A stretch of DNA of 64,000 bases from Anaeramoeba flamelloides (Eukaryota; Metamonada; Anaeramoebidae), in the NCBI GenBank assembly GCA_027625915.1, contig JANTQA010000072.1, positions 1,922,001 to 1,986,000 of the forward strand, in the 5' to 3' direction. This document shows positions 59,881-64,000 of this stretch, one piece after another. How positions within the stretch are numbered: position 1 is the first letter of the stretch; every line of letters starts with the position of its first letter. The position numbers and the translations under genes were made by a program. Under the pieces are notes generated by a model, which did not search any database, was not told where the DNA came from, and saw only the letters and a list, made by a program, of their open reading frames with translations.

Positions 59881-62194
59881 TTTCGTTTTATATTTTTTTC
59901 CTTTATTTGGATAAAAATGATTACTTATAAAAACATTAATACTGGGCAACTTAAATGTATTTTTATATTAAATTTGGAAAAATTCAAAGAATTGGGATGT
60001 TTTCTATTTTTACTATTTTTGATTTTGGGTCAGGATAAATTTTTGGAATGGGGTTTATATATAGTAAAAAAATAAAAGAAAAGAAAATTTAAAGATTATT
60101 TTGAAATAATAATTACAAATAAAAATTATTAAATACAAACAAACAAAAAACAACCTGTTGAGAAAAGACATTTTAATTCTGGAAAAGAAGAATTTCAATA
60201 AAATAATTTTTCTAATTCAAAAGTTAAGTTCTCAAGAAAAAAATCTGATTTTCATTTAGATCTAAGTGGTTGTTTTAAAAAAAAAGACCTTTGACTTAAT
60301 ATATAAATTTACTACATAATATAAAGATAATAGTAGAACAAGAAGAAGAAAAAAAGAAATTCAAACAATAATACTAAATTCTTTACTGAATGTATGTTTC
60401 TACTATTCCCATGTTTAAACAATTGAAATGACTATTTGCTATTTTGGATACTTTTGAAAAGTTTTTGGTTGATTACGACCAAATTTAAAAAATCAATATA
60501 AGTCTTAATATTCAAAGTATTTTATTTCCTAATTAAAATATAATGCAAGTTAGATTGGAAAAAGATAATTTATTACAAATTTTAATTTAAAACGATAAAA
60601 ATAATAGATAAATTAACCAATCAAACAAACAAAAAAAAAAAAAACATAAATTATTTTTAATTTGATCTTGATTCTATTTTTGAATATTTGTGTACATTTT
60701 AAAAAAAAAAAATAATTGATTTTAAATTATAGTTTTTATACTAAAAAAATTATTTATTTGATTCTATTTTTATTAAAGATATCCATTTATAAACCAATAA
60801 ATCCATTATTCTGAAAAATACTAATGAATTTTTATTAAAAAATATAGTGTGAAACAAAGATCATATTTTTCCAAATTTTTTGACATTAAGGGAGTAGTCA
60901 TTTTTGAAAATAAAATGAAATCTTGTCAAGATCTTGAAAAAATTTTTTTTTTGTAATTTGTGTTTTGACTTATGAAAAGGATGAGTTAACCTCATTTAAA
61001 CAATTTATTGATTTGAGTCTCTTTTTTGAAATTCAAAATTTGCATCTTTCCAATATAAAACGAAAAAAAGTAACCTATTATTTTGTTTAAGAATTAAGTT
61101 AATTCTTGAAAATGGGAAAACATATTTTTCGTTTTAGGTTGGAAAGTATTGATTTCGAAAGCAAATTTTTTATTTGGTAATTTTTTCTTTGATTAATATT
61201 TCAATTCAAATCTTAGCCATTAAAACTATTCGTGGTTTAGGTGATTCAATAAATGATTATTCGGTAGAAGCTTAACTACAGTTTATCAATTAAATTGAGA
61301 TCTATTATACAAAAAAAATTTTTTTTCTTTAATGTTTTTAAAAAGTTGTTTTCTGGTTTTCAAAAAATTGATAAAAAATTCCGTTAAAAAATTTTAATTT
61401 TGAAAAATTTTTTTAACAAATTGTTTGGTCTTATTCACAATAATCCTTATAACAATTCAAATCATTTTTGGCAGAAAAAAAATGATTTTGAATTTTGAGG
61501 ATAAAATTAACTAATTCCCAAATATCTTCAAGAAAATTTTATTTTGAAAAATCTAATTTCATCTTAAAACAAAAACAAAATTTTTGAGTAAAATTTTTTA
61601 ATGACGACAAAAATTTCATTATTATAACTACTCTACTTAAAAAATACAATTATTTTTTAATCCGTTAAATATATCAATTTTTTTGGTTAACCAAAAGTTT
61701 TATCTCAAAAAGGAACTAAAATCTTTATATTAATATTACTGGTAACAAAGAAATGTTATAGTATAATAATGATCAAAATGACAATAAAAGGGGTAAAAAA
61801 ATGTTAAATTGTGAGAAATAAAATGAATTTAATAGTTTTCTTTTTCGGAAAAAATGGAAAAAAAAAATTGATCTCACTAAACTAATTTTCTTTTATGGCT
61901 TTTTGAGTCGATCAGAATTTTTTGACACATGGGATCTACAAAATTTGTAAGTAGAGAATACCACCAATAACATATTTTAAAATTGTATCTTATTGTCATA
62001 GAAGACTAATCCCTTAAATTACTTTTTAGACGGGTACATTTACTGTTATACGAATATAAAAACTCTTTTTTCAAAAAAAATGTAACAACCCCCAAATCAT
62101 CAATAATATTGGATTTGATCGTTAATAAGATAATATCTTATTGGTGGTTTTTATTTTAATTAATCATTTTTTCATTTTTTGTTTTTTTTTAGTT
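59881..62194. other. AT-rich intergenic stretch
   Basis: No gene, RNA or repeat recognised. Confidence 0.4.
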
Positions 62195-62500
62195 AAGGAT
62201 ATTGAAGAGTAGGAAAATGAAAAAACAAGATAAGAAGAAGTTAATTTTGAAATAATCTGCGAGTATAAAAATGGAAGCATTTTAAGTTTGATTTCCAATG
62301 AGCTAGATATAGGAATTAAGAAAGATCATTATTGAATTGATTCGTGTAACAGAAAAAAGAAAATAAAGAAAAAAACAATTAAAAAAAAATACCAAGATGA
62401 ATTGCGGCTTTATATTTGAAATGAGACTTTAAAGAATAAACTTTTGACATGTAAAGAGTTATCAATAAAATTTAAAGAACTTTTTCCCAAATCGCTCTTT
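62195..62500 (+). repeat. diverged dispersed repeat, copy 2 (decayed, gene-like)
   Basis: Aligns with the reverse complement of 11726-12025. Shared blocks include GATATTGAA, AATGAGCTAGATATAG, ACCAAGATGAATTG (copy 1 ACCAGATGAATTG) and AAAGAACTTTTTCCCAA. No long open frame survives. Confidence 0.45.
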
Positions 62501-64000
62501 TTCAAGTATTTTTATTGATTTCATAATTTTTTATTACTACCATTTACAAAATGAGATTTCAGATTTCAAATAAAAGGGCACATCCCTTTTTAAGATAATA
62601 AAATTCAATTTTTATTATATTGTTTTAATGAGTTTTAAAAATTCCGTTGAATCTTTTTTTAATGTTTAAAAGGGTTTCTTATATTTTAGAGTGATATTAC
62701 AATTTATTTAATTCAATGAAGAATAATTCTTGAAATTTTCTGTACCCTTTTATTTGAAAATGAGTTTATATATGAAATCATTAAATTTTATTGGATATTG
62801 CAATCAATTACATAAAAAAAAATTACTATTCTATTTTCAATACTATTTATAAAAAATTACTTTAAATTTCATTTGATAAATTATGAAAAAAATACAGATG
62901 ATTATTAAAGGAAATATTCCTGAAAAATATTACTCACATTTTTAATGGAAATTATCAAATGATTTTTTGGATAAAATTCTAATAAAATTTTCACTACAAT
63001 TCTTAGAAAATTTCCTTCCTTTTTCGTTTCATTTCCAAACTTTTCAAGTAGAAAAGGATATCACACATAACTAAACACTTTTCATAAATTCTTTTAATCA
63101 TTGTGTAAAAATGTTGGAATGGTTAGTAATTATGAAAACATCCTATCATATTCAACCACTTCAACAATAATTTCAAATCATTCTTTTTTTATACATACTG
63201 ATTATAAATATATTATTAATTTCAAATTTGTTTAAATTTTAAAATTTGTAGATTGAATTTATTCATATTTTTGATGATTTTCTTAATTATTATTATTGGT
63301 ATGTTAGTTTTTTATGGTTTTTAGAATTTGTGTGTGGAAAAATCAAAAATATTATTTTTGGTATGGTAGTATTCAATTATTAAATTGAAGAAAATGCAAT
63401 ATCTTGAAATCATAAATACTAAAAAATTCTTTGAAACCCAATTTTAACACAAAAAGCTAAGTGGAAATTCTTTTTTACCTTAAAAAAAGTTACAAAACTC
63501 AAAATTTTCTCTTAATTATTTTTTTTTAAAAATACTAAACAAAATTCTCAAACATACCACCCGAACTATCCTAACGCGCCTGTAAATGAGTTTAAAATAC
63601 TTAATGTCAATATATTCCAATGGAATTGACAATTTTGAAAGAAATGAGAATTTGTACAATTTTGAAATTTAATAATTTTCCCAAACTAATTATTCACTTG
63701 TTTTATTACTTTTAGTAATATTATAAGAAATTTTTTCATTTTTTCATTTTTTCCTTGGAATTTTTGAAAGATAGTTTTTGTTTGAGTTTGAAATTAATAT
63801 GTAATTAAACGTTAAATTAATTTTTGGGTTTTTTTTAGTTTAATTTACTTTTACTTTGTTTGAGTTAAAACTGTCCAAAAAAATTTATAAATTTCAATTA
63901 TTTTAATTTTTATCTATTTCCCCCCTTTTTTATATACTAGAAAATTAGAAAAAAAAACTATTTTTGGGGTGATTTTTTTTTTTTTAAATTATTAACAACG
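62501..64000. other. AT-rich intergenic stretch
   Basis: No supportable gene. A short GC-richer patch at 63558-63582 stands out but could not be assigned. Confidence 0.4.

Noticed and set aside
63554-63582. Voltage-sensor-like Arg pattern on the minus strand, or an exon end on the plus strand, in a GC-richer patch
   Set aside because: Only about 12 residues, with no neighbouring helices, no convincing acceptor and no partner exon.
22806-64000. Virus-like or LTR elements
   Set aside because: I found no long terminal direct repeats, integrase, protease or capsid-like frames in the window.

Overview
This is strongly AT-rich eukaryotic DNA, probably from a protist. The genes have GT-AG introns. 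Their products are ordinary eukaryotic housekeeping proteins (importin alpha, a translocon-associated protein, a TMEM181/Wntless-type membrane protein), and several proteins carry long Asn runs and Lys/Glu/Gln-rich low-complexity tracts. The protein style reminded me of Anaeramoeba or other amoeboid protists more than of Dictyostelium, because some introns are kilobases long; this is an impression, not a database result.

Every gene I can support lies on the minus strand. From low to high coordinate they are: importin alpha (2.8-8.5 kb, five exons); a giant intronless HEAT/ARM-type solenoid gene with a C-terminal coiled coil and long poly-Asn tracts (13.5-22.8 kb), read in several frames that change only at homopolymers or microsatellites; a TMEM181/Wntless-like GOLD-plus-7TM gene (27.2-35.1 kb, four exons); TRAP-beta/SSR2 (39.8-40.7 kb, three exons); a small basic orphan protein (45.0-45.5 kb); a partly resolved spliced membrane-protein gene (51.5-52.1 kb); and a Gln-rich orphan protein (55.1-56.1 kb). 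I rebuilt exon junctions by hand. For importin alpha, TMEM181-like and TRAP-beta the joined exons keep frame and give near-family-length proteins (521, 471 and 189 residues).

The rest is rich in short non-coding repeats. A tRNA-derived SINE-like repeat occurs twice in opposite orientation (1-306 and 35836-36222). Several terminal-inverted-repeat (TIR) families are present: a four-copy TA-flanked family of about 200 bp, a 537-bp family with two long inverted copies, and several single elements. A LINE 3' fragment with a poly(A) tail lies near 11.1-11.5 kb. The most unusual component is a family of hairpin arrays: roughly 50-75-bp near-perfect palindromes with the core GAGTAAAATC-loop-GATTTTACTC, joined by linkers built of GTGCCGT-like repeats. 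They occur at 6.2, 9.6, 24.1-25.1, 28.3-29.2, 32.5-33.5, about 37 (decayed) and 53.2 kb. Each of the three giant introns (2.0, 3.6 and 4.5 kb) contains one array; the short introns (105-220 bp) contain none.

Functionally, importin alpha (nuclear import), TRAP-beta (ER translocation) and TMEM181-like (secretory-pathway membrane protein) are unrelated housekeeping genes. I see no operon-like or pathway clustering. The window's interest lies in repeat-driven intron growth, the hairpin arrays, an importin alpha with an eroded main cargo groove, and the frame-broken giant solenoid gene.
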